Source of the DNA: Crocinitomicaceae bacterium
Lineage (GTDB): Bacteria; Bacteroidota; Bacteroidia; Flavobacteriales_D; Crocinitomicaceae
Length of the DNA: 64,000 bases
Direction of reading: 5' to 3'
Assembly: GCA_016719925.1 (NCBI GenBank)
Contig: JADJYC010000004.1
Span: forward strand, 124,001 to 188,000
The notes below the pieces were generated by a model. That model ran no database searches and was not told where the DNA came from. It saw nothing but the letters and a program-made list of their open reading frames with translations. How positions within the stretch are numbered: position 1 is the first letter of the stretch; every line of letters begins with the position of its first letter. Below, in pieces: positions 18,394-27,647 of this stretch. The translations under genes and the position numbers were made by a program.

Positions 18394-19101
18394 TTATGCG
18401 GAGACTAAAGTACCAATTTTTTCTCCCTCTACCACTTTCAATAAATTACCTTTTTTGTTCATGTCAAAAACAATAATCGGCAAATCATTTTCTTTACACA
18501 AGGTGAAAGCCGTCATGTCCATTACGTTTAATCCCCTTTTATAAGCTTCATCAAAAGAAATGTTATCAAAGCGGGTAGCAGATTTGTCTTTTTCAGGATC
18601 TGCTGTATAAATTCCGTCAACGCGTGTACCTTTCAGAATAACATCTGCATCAATTTCAATTGCTCTTAAAGCAGCTGCGGAATCAGTTGTAAAATAAGGA
18701 CTTCCGGTTCCTGCTCCAAAAATTACCACACGGCCTTTTTCAAGATGCCTCACAGCTCTTCTTTTTATAAAAGGTTCAGCAATTTCTTTCATTTCAATTG
18801 CAGATTGCAGTCTGGTATATAAACCCAGTTTATCCAATGCTGCCTGCAAAGCCATGCTGTTAATCATAGTAGCCAGCATTCCCATATAATCACCCTGGGT
18901 ACGATCCATACCGCCGTTTTCAGCCTGAACACCCCGGAAGATATTTCCACCACCAATTACAATTGCAACTTCTACTTTTTTGTCACAAAGTTTTTTTATC
19001 TCATCAGCATATTGAGCAATTACATCATTGTCAATACCAAACTGTTTGGCTCCCATCAGAGACTCTCCACGCAGTTTTAACAATACTCTTTTGTATTTCA
19101 T
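18394..19101 (-). CDS. pyrH: UMP kinase
   Basis: UMP kinase phosphorylates UMP to UDP in pyrimidine synthesis and is hexameric in bacteria. It belongs to the amino-acid kinase fold: KRVLLKLRGESLMG at the N-terminus, VIGGGNIFRG as the phosphate-binding loop, MDRTQGDYMGMLATMINSMAL, and GTGSPYFTTDSAAALRA. The likely start is the ATG at 19101 (MKYKRVLL); an upstream ATG at 19119 adds six residues. The canonical Gly in LKLSGE-type motifs is kept. Its place between tsf and frr is conserved in many bacteria. Confidence 0.95.
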   Translation of the reverse strand: MKYKRVLLKLRGESLMGAKQFGIDNDVIAQYADEIKKLCDKKVEVAIVIGGGNIFRGVQAENGGMDRTQGDYMGMLATMINSMALQAALDKLGLYTRLQSAIEMKEIAEPFIKRRAVRHLEKGRVVIFGAGTGSPYFTTDSAAALRAIEIDADVILKGTRVDGIYTADPEKDKSATRFDNISFDEAYKRGLNVMDMTAFTLCKENDLPIIVFDMNKKGNLLKVVEGEKIGTLVSA

Positions 19102-19162
19102 CAATTTGTTTTTTGGCAAAAAAAAAGAGAGACTAAATCTCTCTTTCTTTCAATGTATTTAA

Positions 19163-19999
19163 TTATTTCAGTGATACTCTTCTGAAGTCAGTAACAGTTA
19201 ATCCAGGTAATGTCTCATTCAGGAATTGCTCTACTGATTTTTTATTGTCGCGGATGAACTCCTGACTCAGTAAAGTACTTTCTTTAAAGAATTTTTGTAA
19301 TCTTCCCTGAGCAATTTTTTCAGCCATATCAGCAGGTTTGCCTTCCTGAATGGCAAGCTCTTTTCCAATTTCAACTTCTCTGCGGATTGTGTCAGCGTCA
19401 ACACCCTCCTTGTTTAATGCAATTGGAGCCATTGCCGCAACTTGCATTGCAACCTGTTTTCCTGCATCAACTGCAACATCACCTGATTTAGATAATGCTA
19501 CCAAAGTTGCAATCTGATTACCCGGGTGATTGTAGGCAACAACCGTTTCAGCATCAAGAATACTTAATTGAGATAATTCAAGTTTTTCACCGATTACTCC
19601 AATTTGTTCTGTGATTTTATCAGCTACAGTTAAAGAAGAATCATATTTTTCATTCATGAATGATTCAACAGAAGCAGGACGTGTTTTTGCAGCAAGATCA
19701 ACAAAACTGTCAACCAGTTTGTAATAAGACTCATTTTTTGCAACGAAATCAGTCTCACAATTCAACGCAAGAATCACAGCTGACTTACCATTGTTAAATG
19801 TTTTTGCAATAGTCAACCCTTCTTTTGCCTCATTATCCCCTCTTTTTGCTGCAACTTTTTGTCCTTTTTTTCTGAGAATGTCGATTGCTTCCTGAACATC
19901 ACCGTTTGCTTCAACAAGTGCTTTTTTACAATCCATCATCCCCGCACCTGTTTTTGCGCGAAGATCATTTACCTGTGCTGCTGTAATTACCATTTCCAT
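19163..19999 (-). CDS. tsf: Elongation factor Ts
   Basis: EF-Ts exchanges GDP for GTP on EF-Tu. The N-terminal UBA-like domain reads VNDLRAKTGAGMMDCKKAL, followed by IDILRKKGQKVAAKRGDNEAKEGL and the core ALNCETDFVAKN. The C-terminus has EGKPADMAEKIAQGRLQKFFKESTLLSQEF. Length is 278 aa, normal. It follows rpsB by 26 bases. The ORF is intact. Confidence 0.97.
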   Translation of the reverse strand: MEMVITAAQVNDLRAKTGAGMMDCKKALVEANGDVQEAIDILRKKGQKVAAKRGDNEAKEGLTIAKTFNNGKSAVILALNCETDFVAKNESYYKLVDSFVDLAAKTRPASVESFMNEKYDSSLTVADKITEQIGVIGEKLELSQLSILDAETVVAYNHPGNQIATLVALSKSGDVAVDAGKQVAMQVAAMAPIALNKEGVDADTIRREVEIGKELAIQEGKPADMAEKIAQGRLQKFFKESTLLSQEFIRDNKKSVEQFLNETLPGLTVTDFRRVSLK

Positions 20000-20025
20000 T
20001 ATTGTAAATTCTATTAAGTCTTTAT

Positions 20026-20805
20026 TTATTCTGCTCCTTCAACGTTCACTTTCACTTTAGCACGTGAAGGTTTTTTTGCAGTTTCTTCTCCTTCTTCTTT
20101 TGCTCCGGCTTTTGAGTTTTTACGCTCTTCCAGTCCTTCGTTGATAGCTTCAGCTACTTTATCCAGAATTTTAGCAATTGATTTTGTAGCGTCATCATTT
20201 GAAGGAATGATAAAGTCAATTCCGCGAGGATCTGAATTTGTATCTACCATTGCAAAAGTAGGAATACCAAGTTTTTTGGCTTCTTTCACAGCAATGTGTT
20301 CTTTCATTACGTCAATTACGAAAATTGCCGCTGGCACACGTGTCATGTCGGCGATTGTTCCGTAGTTTTTATCAAGTTTAGAACGTGTACGTGACATCTG
20401 AAGACGCTCTCTTTTAGAAAGAGTTGCAAGAGTTCCGTCCTCATCCATTTTATCAATAGAAGTCATTTTGCGGATAGCTTTGCGGATTGTACCAAAATTG
20501 GTAAGCATTCCACCCGACCAACGTTCAACTACAAATGGCATTTTGGTTGGTCTTACGCGTTCAACAAGAATGTCTTTTGCTTGTTTTTTAGTTGCAACAA
20601 ACAAAACTTTTTTTCCTGATTTTGCAATTTGTTTCAGAGCTGCACAAGCCTGATCCAAATGAACTGCAGTTTTATTTAGATCCAGAATGTGAATCCCTTT
20701 TTTTTCTGTAAAAATGTAAGGGGCCATGTATGGATTCCACTTACTTTTTAAGTGTCCAAAATGAACACCTGCTTCTAACAATTCTTCAAATGTTGTTTTA
20801 GTCAT
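20026..20805 (-). CDS. rpsB: 30S ribosomal protein S2
   Basis: The protein opens MTKTTFEELLEAGVHFGHLK and contains WNPYMAPYIFTEKKGIHILDL, VLFVATKKQAKD, VVERWSGGMLTNFGTIRKAI, and GIPTFAMVDTNSDPRGIDF, all S2 signatures. A charged C-terminal tail of about 35 residues (EERKNSKAG.. to VNVEGAE) extends past the core. Length is 259 aa. A 172-base leader separates it from rpsI. Confidence 0.97.
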   Translation of the reverse strand: MTKTTFEELLEAGVHFGHLKSKWNPYMAPYIFTEKKGIHILDLNKTAVHLDQACAALKQIAKSGKKVLFVATKKQAKDILVERVRPTKMPFVVERWSGGMLTNFGTIRKAIRKMTSIDKMDEDGTLATLSKRERLQMSRTRSKLDKNYGTIADMTRVPAAIFVIDVMKEHIAVKEAKKLGIPTFAMVDTNSDPRGIDFIIPSNDDATKSIAKILDKVAEAINEGLEERKNSKAGAKEEGEETAKKPSRAKVKVNVEGAE

Positions 20806-20977
20806 TTTTGTTCTTTTGCGCCGGTCCTTTCGCCCGACTGATTGTTTACTTTCTTTTTACTTTCTTCACCTGATACCTCCCGCATCAGATGGTTTTGTCG
20901 TTTTAAAGCAATCCCGGAGTAGTACATAAAGTAGTCTGCGGAATTTAGATTCTAAACGATCCCGGAAGATCTTCAGC
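20806..20977 (-). other. rpsI-rpsB intergenic leader, possible r-protein leader
   Basis: 172 noncoding bases precede rpsB on the minus strand. GC-rich stretches (CCGGGATC, ACTCCGGGATTG, CAGTCGGGCGAAAGGACCGGC) stand out from the AT-rich background and could fold. S2 autoregulates through its leader in other bacteria. I cannot fold it here, so the regulatory role is a guess. Confidence 0.3.
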
Positions 20978-21364
20978 TTAACGTTTAGAGAACTGGAATC
21001 TCTTTCTTGCTTTCTTTCTTCCTGGTTTTTTCCGCTCAACCATTCGCGGATCTCTGGTCATAAGCCCTTCTACTTTCAAAGATGATTTGTAAGCAGGGTT
21101 AAGCTCTACCAGGGCACGTGAAATTCCAAGACGAACTGCTTCAGCTTGTCCATTCACTCCACCACCGTCAACATTAATATTAGCATCAAACTGTCCTGCA
21201 GTTTGTGTAAGATTAAAAGGCTGATTCACTTTATCAAGCAATACTGCTGTTTTAAAGTAATCTTTTACCTCTCTGTAATTAACAGTGATTTTACCTGAAC
21301 CTTTAGAAAGATAAACACGCGCAACTGCTGTTTTTCTTCTTCCTAGTGTGTTAGTTACACTCAT
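20978..21364 (-). CDS. rpsI: 30S ribosomal protein S9
   Basis: 128 aa with the S9 blocks LGRRKTAVARVYLSKGSGKI, VNVDGGGVNGQAEAVRLGI, ALVELNPAYKSSLK, and the basic C-terminus ERKKPGRKKARKRFQFSKR, whose SKR end reaches the ribosomal P site. It follows rplM by 18 bases, the usual L13-S9 pair. The ORF is intact. Confidence 0.97.
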   Translation of the reverse strand: MSVTNTLGRRKTAVARVYLSKGSGKITVNYREVKDYFKTAVLLDKVNQPFNLTQTAGQFDANINVDGGGVNGQAEAVRLGISRALVELNPAYKSSLKVEGLMTRDPRMVERKKPGRKKARKRFQFSKR

Positions 21365-21382
21365 AGTCTGGTTATATACTTA

Positions 21383-21839
21383 TTATTTAATTGAATCTAA
21401 TTTAATTGTCTCCGGTTTTTGAGCTTCTTGTCCGTGCTCAGTACCTGCGTACACTTTCAGATTTCTGTAAAGTGCACTGCCCAGTTTGCTTTTTGGAAGC
21501 ATTCCTTTAACCGCTTTTTCAACCAGTCTTTCTGGTTTTTTAGCAAGAAATTCACGTGGCGTTGTTTCACGCTGACCACCAGGATAACCTGTGTGATGGA
21601 TATAAACTTTCGTATCCATTTTATCACCGGTCAAAACAACTTTGCCTGCGTTAATTACAATTACGTTATCCCCACAATCTGCATTAACAGTATAGTTGGT
21701 TTTGTGTTTACCTCTCAAAAGGTATGCAATATTACTTGCCAAACGTCCTAAAGTCTGACCCTCTGCATCAACTAATAACCACTTTTTTAGCAGCCGCTTC
21801 TTTATTGACTGAAACCGTTTTGTAGCTTAATGTATTCAC
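21383..21839 (-). CDS. rplM: 50S ribosomal protein L13, one frameshift
   Basis: The C-terminal part is intact (NYTVNADCGDNVIVINAGKV, YIHHTGYPGGQRETTPRE, VKGMLPKSKLGSALYRNLKV). Translation of the upstream sequence from GTG at 21839 gives the L13 N-terminus NTLSYKTVSVNKEAAAKK in another frame. Deleting one A from the six-A run in GCTAAAAAAGTGG joins it to WLLVDAEGQTLGRLASN. The restored 151 aa is the family length. Because L13 is an essential ribosomal protein, the shift is almost certainly an assembly error. Confidence 0.95.
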
Positions 21840-21886
21840 AATTTTTCGCTTTAAAATATTAATACTCTTCCCATGAATTCGGGGTG

Positions 21887-21917
21887 CAAATGTACAACGA
21901 TTAATTTTATTAACAAA
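21887..21917 (-). promoter_or_regulatory. Promoter of the rplM operon
   Basis: On the minus strand, TTTG (21917-21914) and TACATTTG (21894-21887) are separated by 19 bases, a full match to the Bacteroidota TTTG/TAnnTTTG promoter. It gives a leader of about 40 bases before the GTG start. Confidence 0.75.
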
Positions 21918-21976
21918 AAAAGACTTGAAAATTCTTAAAATATTCCTTCTTGCTCTTATATACCATGGGATATTGC

Positions 21977-21984
21977 TATTTTTG
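21977..21984 (+). promoter_or_regulatory. -7 element upstream of purF
   Basis: TATTTTTG matches TAnnTTTG 29 bases before the ATG at 22013, favouring that start over the longer in-frame one at 21950. The -33 is not clear. Confidence 0.45.
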
Positions 21985-22012
21985 CAGTCCAAATTTACAC
22001 AACCGGAACCTA

Positions 22013-23917
22013 ATGAGTGATCCAATCAAGCATGAATGCGGAATTGCGCTTCTCCGACTGAAACAACCCCTTGATTACTACCTGAATAAATATGGCACTT
22101 TATTATATGGTGTGAATAAGATGTACCTGCTGATGGAAAAACAGCACAACCGAGGACAGGACGGGGCCGGACTTGCAAATATTAAATTTGATGTTGATCC
22201 CGGACACAGATACATCAGCCGTTCAAGATCGACAGACTCACAGCCGATTCAAGAAATTTTTAAAAGAATTAATAACCGTTTCGGAGAAATCGAATCAGCA
22301 AATCCTTCCAGATTAAAGGATTCAGAATACCTGAAAAAAAATGCCGGTTTTACCGGTGAACTTTTTTTGGGTCACCTCAGATATGGGACTTTTGGAGGAA
22401 ACAGCATTGAAAACTGTCATCCTTTTTTAAGACAAAATAACTGGAAAACCCGCAGTTTACTCGTTGCCGGTAATTTTAACCTGACCAATAATGATGAGCT
22501 TTTTGAAGCGTTATTGAAATTGGGGCAGCACCCAAAAGCAATGAGTGACACCGTGACCGTCATGGAAAAAATAGGACATTTTCTGGATGAAGAAAATAAC
22601 CGGTTATTTCAGCAATACAAATCAGATGATTTATCCAACCGGGATATCTATAATCTTATTGGACAAAATCTGGACATTCAAAGAATTCTGAAAAAATCAT
22701 CTGAAGTTTGGGACGGCGGCTATGCTATTGCAGGGCTAATTGGCCACGGTGATGCTTTTGTAATGCGCGATCCAAAACGGAATACGACCTGCTTTTCGGT
22801 ATGAAGATGATGAAATTTGTGTAGTCACTTCAGAAAGACCTACCATTCAAACAGCGTTTAATGTTCCTTATGAATCAATAAAAGAAATCACTCCCGGAAC
22901 AGCGCTTGTCATAAAAAGAAACGGAGAAGTTTCTGAGCAAATCATCAAAGAAAAACGTGAAGTAAAACAATGCTCATTTGAAAGAATTTATTTTTCAAGA
23001 CCGAATGACGTTGAGATTTATAAGGAAAGAAAAGAACTTGGGAGAACTCTGGTTGGAGCGACTCTGAAGGCAATTGACGGAGAAATTGACAACGCCGTAT
23101 TTTCATACATTCCAAATTCGGCAGAAACTGCTTTTTTATGGTCTTATTAAAGGTCTGGAAGATTTCCAGAACGAAATTAAGCTGAAAGAAATCCGGGAAA
23201 AAGGGAATTCTTTAACTGATGAACAATTAAAAAACTTTGCTCAACAAAAGAACAAGAATTGAAAAATTGCTATCAAAGACACCAAACTAAGAACTTTTTA
23301 TCACACAAGATAAAGGCAGAGAGGATCTGGTTGCTCACGTATATGATATTACATACGGCACAGTGAACGCCGGTCAGGATCATCTGGTTGTCATTGATGA
23401 TTCGATTGTTCGCGGAACAACTTTAAAGAAAAGTATTCTGAGAATTCTTGACAGATTAAATCCAAAAAGAATTGTTATTCTTTCCAGTGCACCGCAAATA
23501 AGATATCCGGATTGTTATGGAATTGATATGGCAAAGCTGGGAGATTTTATTGCATTTGAGGCAGCCATTGAATTGCTGAAAGAGCGGAAATTGTCAAACA
23601 TAATTGATGAGGTCTATCAGAAATGTAAGATCCAGGAAAATCTGAAAAAGGAACAAATTGTAAACCACGTTAAAGAAATTTATAAACCGTTTACCGCAGA
23701 TGAAATTTCTGAAAAAATATCTCAAATGCTGAGGCCGGATTCACTGCGTGCAGAATTAAAAATTGTATTCCAGTCAATAGAAAATTTAAGAATATCCTGT
23801 CCAAATCATACAGGTGATTGGTATTTCACAGGTGATTATCCAACTCCGGGAGGAAACAAAGTTGTCAATCGTGCATTTATTAATTTTATAGAAGGCAAAA
23901 ATGCCAGAGCTTATTAA
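22013..23917 (+). CDS. purF: Amidophosphoribosyltransferase (Bacteroidota long form), multiple frameshifts
   Basis: PurF makes phosphoribosylamine from PRPP and glutamine, the first step of purine synthesis. The Ntn glutaminase domain starts MSDPIKHECGIALLRL, with the catalytic cysteine at residue 9, then MEKQHNRGQDGAGLANIK and GHLRYGTFG. The PRTase domain has the PRPP loop VVIDDSIVRGTT and RIVILSSAPQIRYPDCYGIDM. At least five indels occur: an extra A at about 22790 (DPNGIRPAFRYEDDE), then breaks at about 23130, 23262, 23270 and 23300 (GYLI/YGLIKGLED, IEKLAIKDTKLRTF, ITQDKGREDLVAHVYDIT). Restored length is about 634 aa, normal for this lineage. All breaks are in homopolymers. Confidence 0.88.
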
Positions 23918-23929
23918 ATCTTAGTCAAT

Positions 23930-24305
23930 ATGAAAAAATCAATCTTAGTATTCGTCGCCGTTTTTGCAATTCAGTTTTTTTCTTTTGCAGATCAACTGGC
24001 GTATTTATCAAAAGCAGATGCAGACAGAGCTGCTGCATTACTTGAGAACACAAAAAAAGTCGCGCTCTATTGTGGCTGCTGTGATAATCAGGAATTGGAA
24101 GTTATTAAAGTCAAAGGTGTTGAAGTCAAATACACCGGATATGAACAGTACTATGAAGTTTTTGTCATGTATTCTTATCAGGTGAATTAAAAAGCGTTCC
24201 CGTTGATCCGCGTATATCTGGATAAAAACAAAAGGAGCAGGATTACAAACTGTTGGAAAGGCTCTGGGACTTGAACATGACCCATGTAAAACTCCTGACT
24301 GGTAG
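23930..24305 (+). CDS. Small secreted hypothetical protein, frameshifted
   Basis: A signal peptide (MKKSILVFVAVFAIQFFSFA) precedes LSKADADRAAALLENTKKVA, a cysteine cluster YCGCCDN and a strand-rich region. The first frame ends at 24190, but GELKSVPVD and then YIWIKTKGAGLQTVGKALGL follow in other frames and end with CKTPDW and a stop at 24303-24305. At least two indels are implied and the intended protein is about 125 aa. The CxCC and C-terminal Cys may form a metal site or disulfides. The family is unknown to me. Confidence 0.55.
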
Positions 24306-24308
24306 TTT

Positions 24309-24930
24309 CTACTGATTGGATTTTAGTTCAGCCATTTTCTGAATGGTTAGATCAAATGAGATCTTAATGCACAGAAATATAATTATTAAAAGATAATCGT
24401 TCAAGAAGGTTATTGAGAATAATAAAGCCCCACAAACAACCAGACTAAAAATGATGGTCTCTGAAATTAAATGCCATTTAAAAAATTTTACCGGATCTTT
24501 TTGTACAAATTTTCTTGGCATATAAAATGTAAACTGATCTTTCATGTAATACATCAGAAAAACCAACGGTAATAATAGCCAGCCTTCTTCAATTGCAAAT
24601 ATTTCAATCTGAGAATAAATATTCCGGAAACCTTCTTTTTCACTTATCCGTTCAGAAAAAAATGAATGAGAATTATACTTTCCACAACAAAAAAATCACA
24701 AAAGAAAATGCTGAAATGATCAGATGTCGTGAAAAAGACATTTGATGATAAGCAGCAACTGACTTTAGTTTTCTTAAAAATGAAAATTCAGAAGCAAACT
24801 GATCAATGAGATAAAACAGTGCGATGATTTCGATTGTCCAGTCAAACCAAAAATAGCCCGCAAGCGGAATTAAAATTTCCAGAATATATTGCTGAACAAA
24901 AGGATTACGCAGCTTATCACGCAAATCCAT
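24309..24930 (-). CDS. Membrane protein of unknown function, one frameshift
   Basis: Two 85-codon pieces belong to one gene. The first (MDLRDKLRNPFVQQYILEIL) has two hydrophobic segments. A shift in the T-run at about 24695 continues as NSHSFFSERISEKEGFRNIY and IFAIEEGWLLLPLVFLMYYM, joining the second piece with two to three more hydrophobic helices. The restored protein is 206 aa with about five membrane segments. Its start codon overlaps the stop of the TPR lipoprotein gene (TAATG), so they form an operon. Family not recognised. Confidence 0.6.
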
Positions 24931-25951
24931 TACCTGAGTCTGTTTAAATTATCTTTTGCCAGTTGAAAATCAGGATTAATCTCTACAGCTTTTCCATAAT
25001 AACTTCTTGCATTAGAGATATCACCTTTCTTTTCATATGCTAATCCGATATTGTTGAATGCCTGAAAATATCCCGGATCCAATTCGGTTGCTTTCGTAAA
25101 ATAATAAATTGCACTATCCAGCTCCTCCGTGACAATTAAATGAATGTATCCCTGATTATAATATGGATCTGCCCAGGTGGAATCAATTTCATTGAGCGTT
25201 CTGTAACATAAGAAAGCTTCCTCTATATTCCCTCTGTTCTGGTAAAACATGCCTTTGTTGTACCATGCTTCAATGCTGTTAGGATAAATGTCAATTGCAG
25301 AATTATAATATTGAACAGCTGTTGAATCTCCTTGCTGATCATGCATGACCCCAAGCTGCACGTAAGCTGAATAGTTATTTGGATCCTGCTCGATTGCTGT
25401 TTGAAAAGAAGATAATGCAAGATCCCAACTTGTTGTTCTTCCGGTTTCAAGGAAGTCACTTCTGTAAATCATTCCTTTCATAAAATAAGGTTCAGACTGA
25501 TAGGATCTATAGCAAGAGATTTATTCAGATAAGCGATTGAAGCAGCATTATTTTCAAGGATGGCATAAATTTTACCAATTCCCAGATATGCAGGCGCATA
25601 GGTTGAATCTTTGTCAATAATATATTCATAGTGATATTTACTTTTCTCAAGTACAAGTTTTGAAAGCAAGATGTCCGCGTAAAGTTTTTGTACATCCAGA
25701 TTGCTTGAATCCATCGAAAGGTATTTTTCAAGATCAAGTTGTGCTATGTCAACTTCTGACCTTCTCAAATGAAATTTTGACTTTTCAAGTAACAAAGGTA
25801 AATTGGCAGGATCACCTTTGACAGAATTCTCAAACCACTTCACAGAATCGACAGCAACCGAATCCAATCCGTTGTCAACAACATCAGAATTTCCTGAACT
25901 GCACGACACGGCAATAACGAATAAAAGCGAAAGGCAGATTGTTTTTTTCAA
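24930..25951 (-). CDS. TPR lipoprotein, one frameshift
   Basis: The N-terminus is a lipoprotein signal (MKKTICLSLLFVIAVSCSSG). The body is a chain of TPRs, for example NYSAYVQLGVMHDQQGDSTA, SIEAWYNKGMFYQNRGNIEE, and YFQAFNNIGLAYEKKGDISN. The frame breaks at about 25482 where AGTCTGAACCTTATTTT lacks one C; restored it reads SLNPYFMKGMIYRSDF. Corrected length is 340 aa. TPR lipoproteins act as envelope scaffolds; the partner may be the coupled membrane protein downstream. Confidence 0.78.
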
Positions 25952-26129
25952 AGGAATTTTTTCTCAAAATTAACACATTCCGCCATTCACAGCACGAATG
26001 TTACGTGAGTATAGCGTTTTGTTGATTTACCGGTATTAAAAAAGGAGTGCCGAAAAATCAGCACCCTCTCTTTTGGTTTTGGTAGAAGTAAAACCTTGGT
26101 AGCAACTTTTAATAAGAAAGCTTCATCAC

Positions 26130-27138
26130 CTAAGCCGTCTCTTTTTCAGAAATTTTCTCAACTATTTTTTCTTCCAGCTCCTGCATCAGTTCAACGTTGT
26201 CTTTTAAAATCAACTTAACTGCATCTCTTCCCTGGCCAAGTTTTGTATCACCATAACTGAACCACGATCCACTTTTTTTGATGATTCCCATCTCGACACC
26301 CATGTCGACAATTTCACCCACTTTCGAAATTCCCTCTCCATACATAATATCAAACTCCGCTTTTTTGAAAGGTGGGGCAACTTTGTTTTTCACTATTTTC
26401 ACTTTTGTTCTGGTTCCAATCACCTCATCTCCTTCTTTGATCTGACTTGACTTACGAATATCCAAACGCAATGATGCATAAAATTTAAGCGCATTTCCAC
26501 CAGTTGTGGTTTCAGGATTTCCGAACATCACCCCAATCTTATCACGCAGCTGGTTAATAAAGATGCAGCAAGTGTGTGCTTTATTTATTGAACCCGTAAG
26601 TTTACGCAAGGCTTTGGACATCAGTCTTGCCTGCAATCCCATTTGCGAATCTCCCATCTCACCTTCGATTTCAGCCTTTGGAGTCAATGCAGCAACGGAG
26701 TCAATTACCAATATATCCACAGCACCTGAACGAATCAGATTATCAGCAATTTCAAGAGCCTGCTCACCATTATCAGGCTGTGAAATCAACAAATTTTCTG
26801 TATCCACCCCAAGTTTTTCAGCATAAAAACGGTCAAATGCATGCTCAGCATCTATGAACGCAGCAATTCCGCCCGCCTTTTGAGCTTCAGCCAATGCATG
26901 CAAAGCAATCGTCGTTTTTCCCGAAGATTCTGGTCCAAAAATTCAACAATTCTGCCTTTTTGGAAAACCTTTAACTCCAAGAGCAAGATCTAGTGAAAAC
27001 CGAACCTGAAGAAATCACATCCATCTCTTCAATAGCATTATCACCCAGTTTCATAACAGTTCCTTTACCATACGCCTTTTCAAGCTTATCGAGCGTCAAC
27101 TGCAACGCTTTTAATTTTTCATTGTTTACTTCTGCCAT
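26130..27138 (-). CDS. recA: Recombinase A, three indels around the Walker A motif
   Basis: RecA forms ATP-dependent filaments on ssDNA for recombination and the SOS response. The start is the ATG at 27138 (MAEVNNEKLKALQLTLDKLE). Conserved blocks are AYGKGTVMKLGD, ALAEAQKAGGIAAFIDAEHA, DNGEQALEIADNLIRSGAVD, VIDSVAALTPKAEIEGEMGD, and FINQLRDKIGVMFGNPETTT. Between 26904 and 26990 an extra T, an extra A and a missing T disrupt the frame; corrected, it reads SLDLALGVKGFPKGRIVEFF and GPESSGKTTIALHALA, giving 335 aa. The C-terminus is intact. An inverted repeat lies just upstream (see 27171-27189). Confidence 0.95.
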
Positions 27139-27170
27139 AACTTGTTTTTTTGTCAAATTAACTCTATTAA

Positions 27171-27189
27171 ATCGTAAACGATTTACGAT
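27171..27189. promoter_or_regulatory. Perfect inverted repeat upstream of recA, candidate operator
   Basis: ATCGTAAA-CGA-TTTACGAT is a perfect 8-bp dyad with a 3-base centre, 33 bases from the recA start. Its place suits a repressor site such as a LexA box, but the LexA motif of this lineage is not known to me. Confidence 0.5.
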
Positions 27190-27192
27190 CAA

Positions 27193-27647
27193 AAATTTAT
27201 TATTTCTTTTATTCTTTATTCAATAAATACAAGACCTGTTAAAATCCACCATGCTAAATGCATCCATCATTACTTTTCCTCTGGTCTCCCTACCAAGACT
27301 CTTATAAACCGTTTCAAAATTTCAACCAACCTACTCCTATAATATAGAAGTAATAAATTACACCAGCCAACAGTTAAAGTCCTATCTTTAGGATAAAAAT
27401 TGATGATTATCTCAATGAATTAAATTCAACTGGAAAGAACACATGCCATCTTTACCTAATCTTACCTCACTAATTAATACAAAGAACTTGTTTTATAAAT
27501 TCGTCAAAGACTATTATTTAATCATTGAACGACACAAATCTAATCATTGTTTCATTTTTTGCCGTTTTTTTTATCATATAATTATAAACAGAAGGTAGTC
27601 AATTACTTGTCAATAAACACTATAATCCTCATTTACTGATCATTAAC
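27193..27647. other. Noncoding region between divergent recA and the AddB-like gene
   Basis: 455 very AT-rich bases. I see no RNA gene or convincing coding sequence; a 51-codon frame at 27443-27598 has no recognisable features. It should hold both divergent promoters, but I find no exact TTTG/TAnnTTTG pair at either start. Confidence 0.5.

Noticed and set aside
22790..23310. Programmed frameshifting in purF
   Set aside because: There are at least five shifts in one gene and similar ones in many others, all at homopolymers; sequencing error is simpler.
26900..26990. Intein or inactivation in recA
   Set aside because: Three one-base indels restore a perfect Walker A region; no inserted sequence is present.
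27443..27598. 51-codon frame between recA and the AddB-like gene
   Set aside because: Very AT-rich, no ribosome-binding or domain signal; likely chance.
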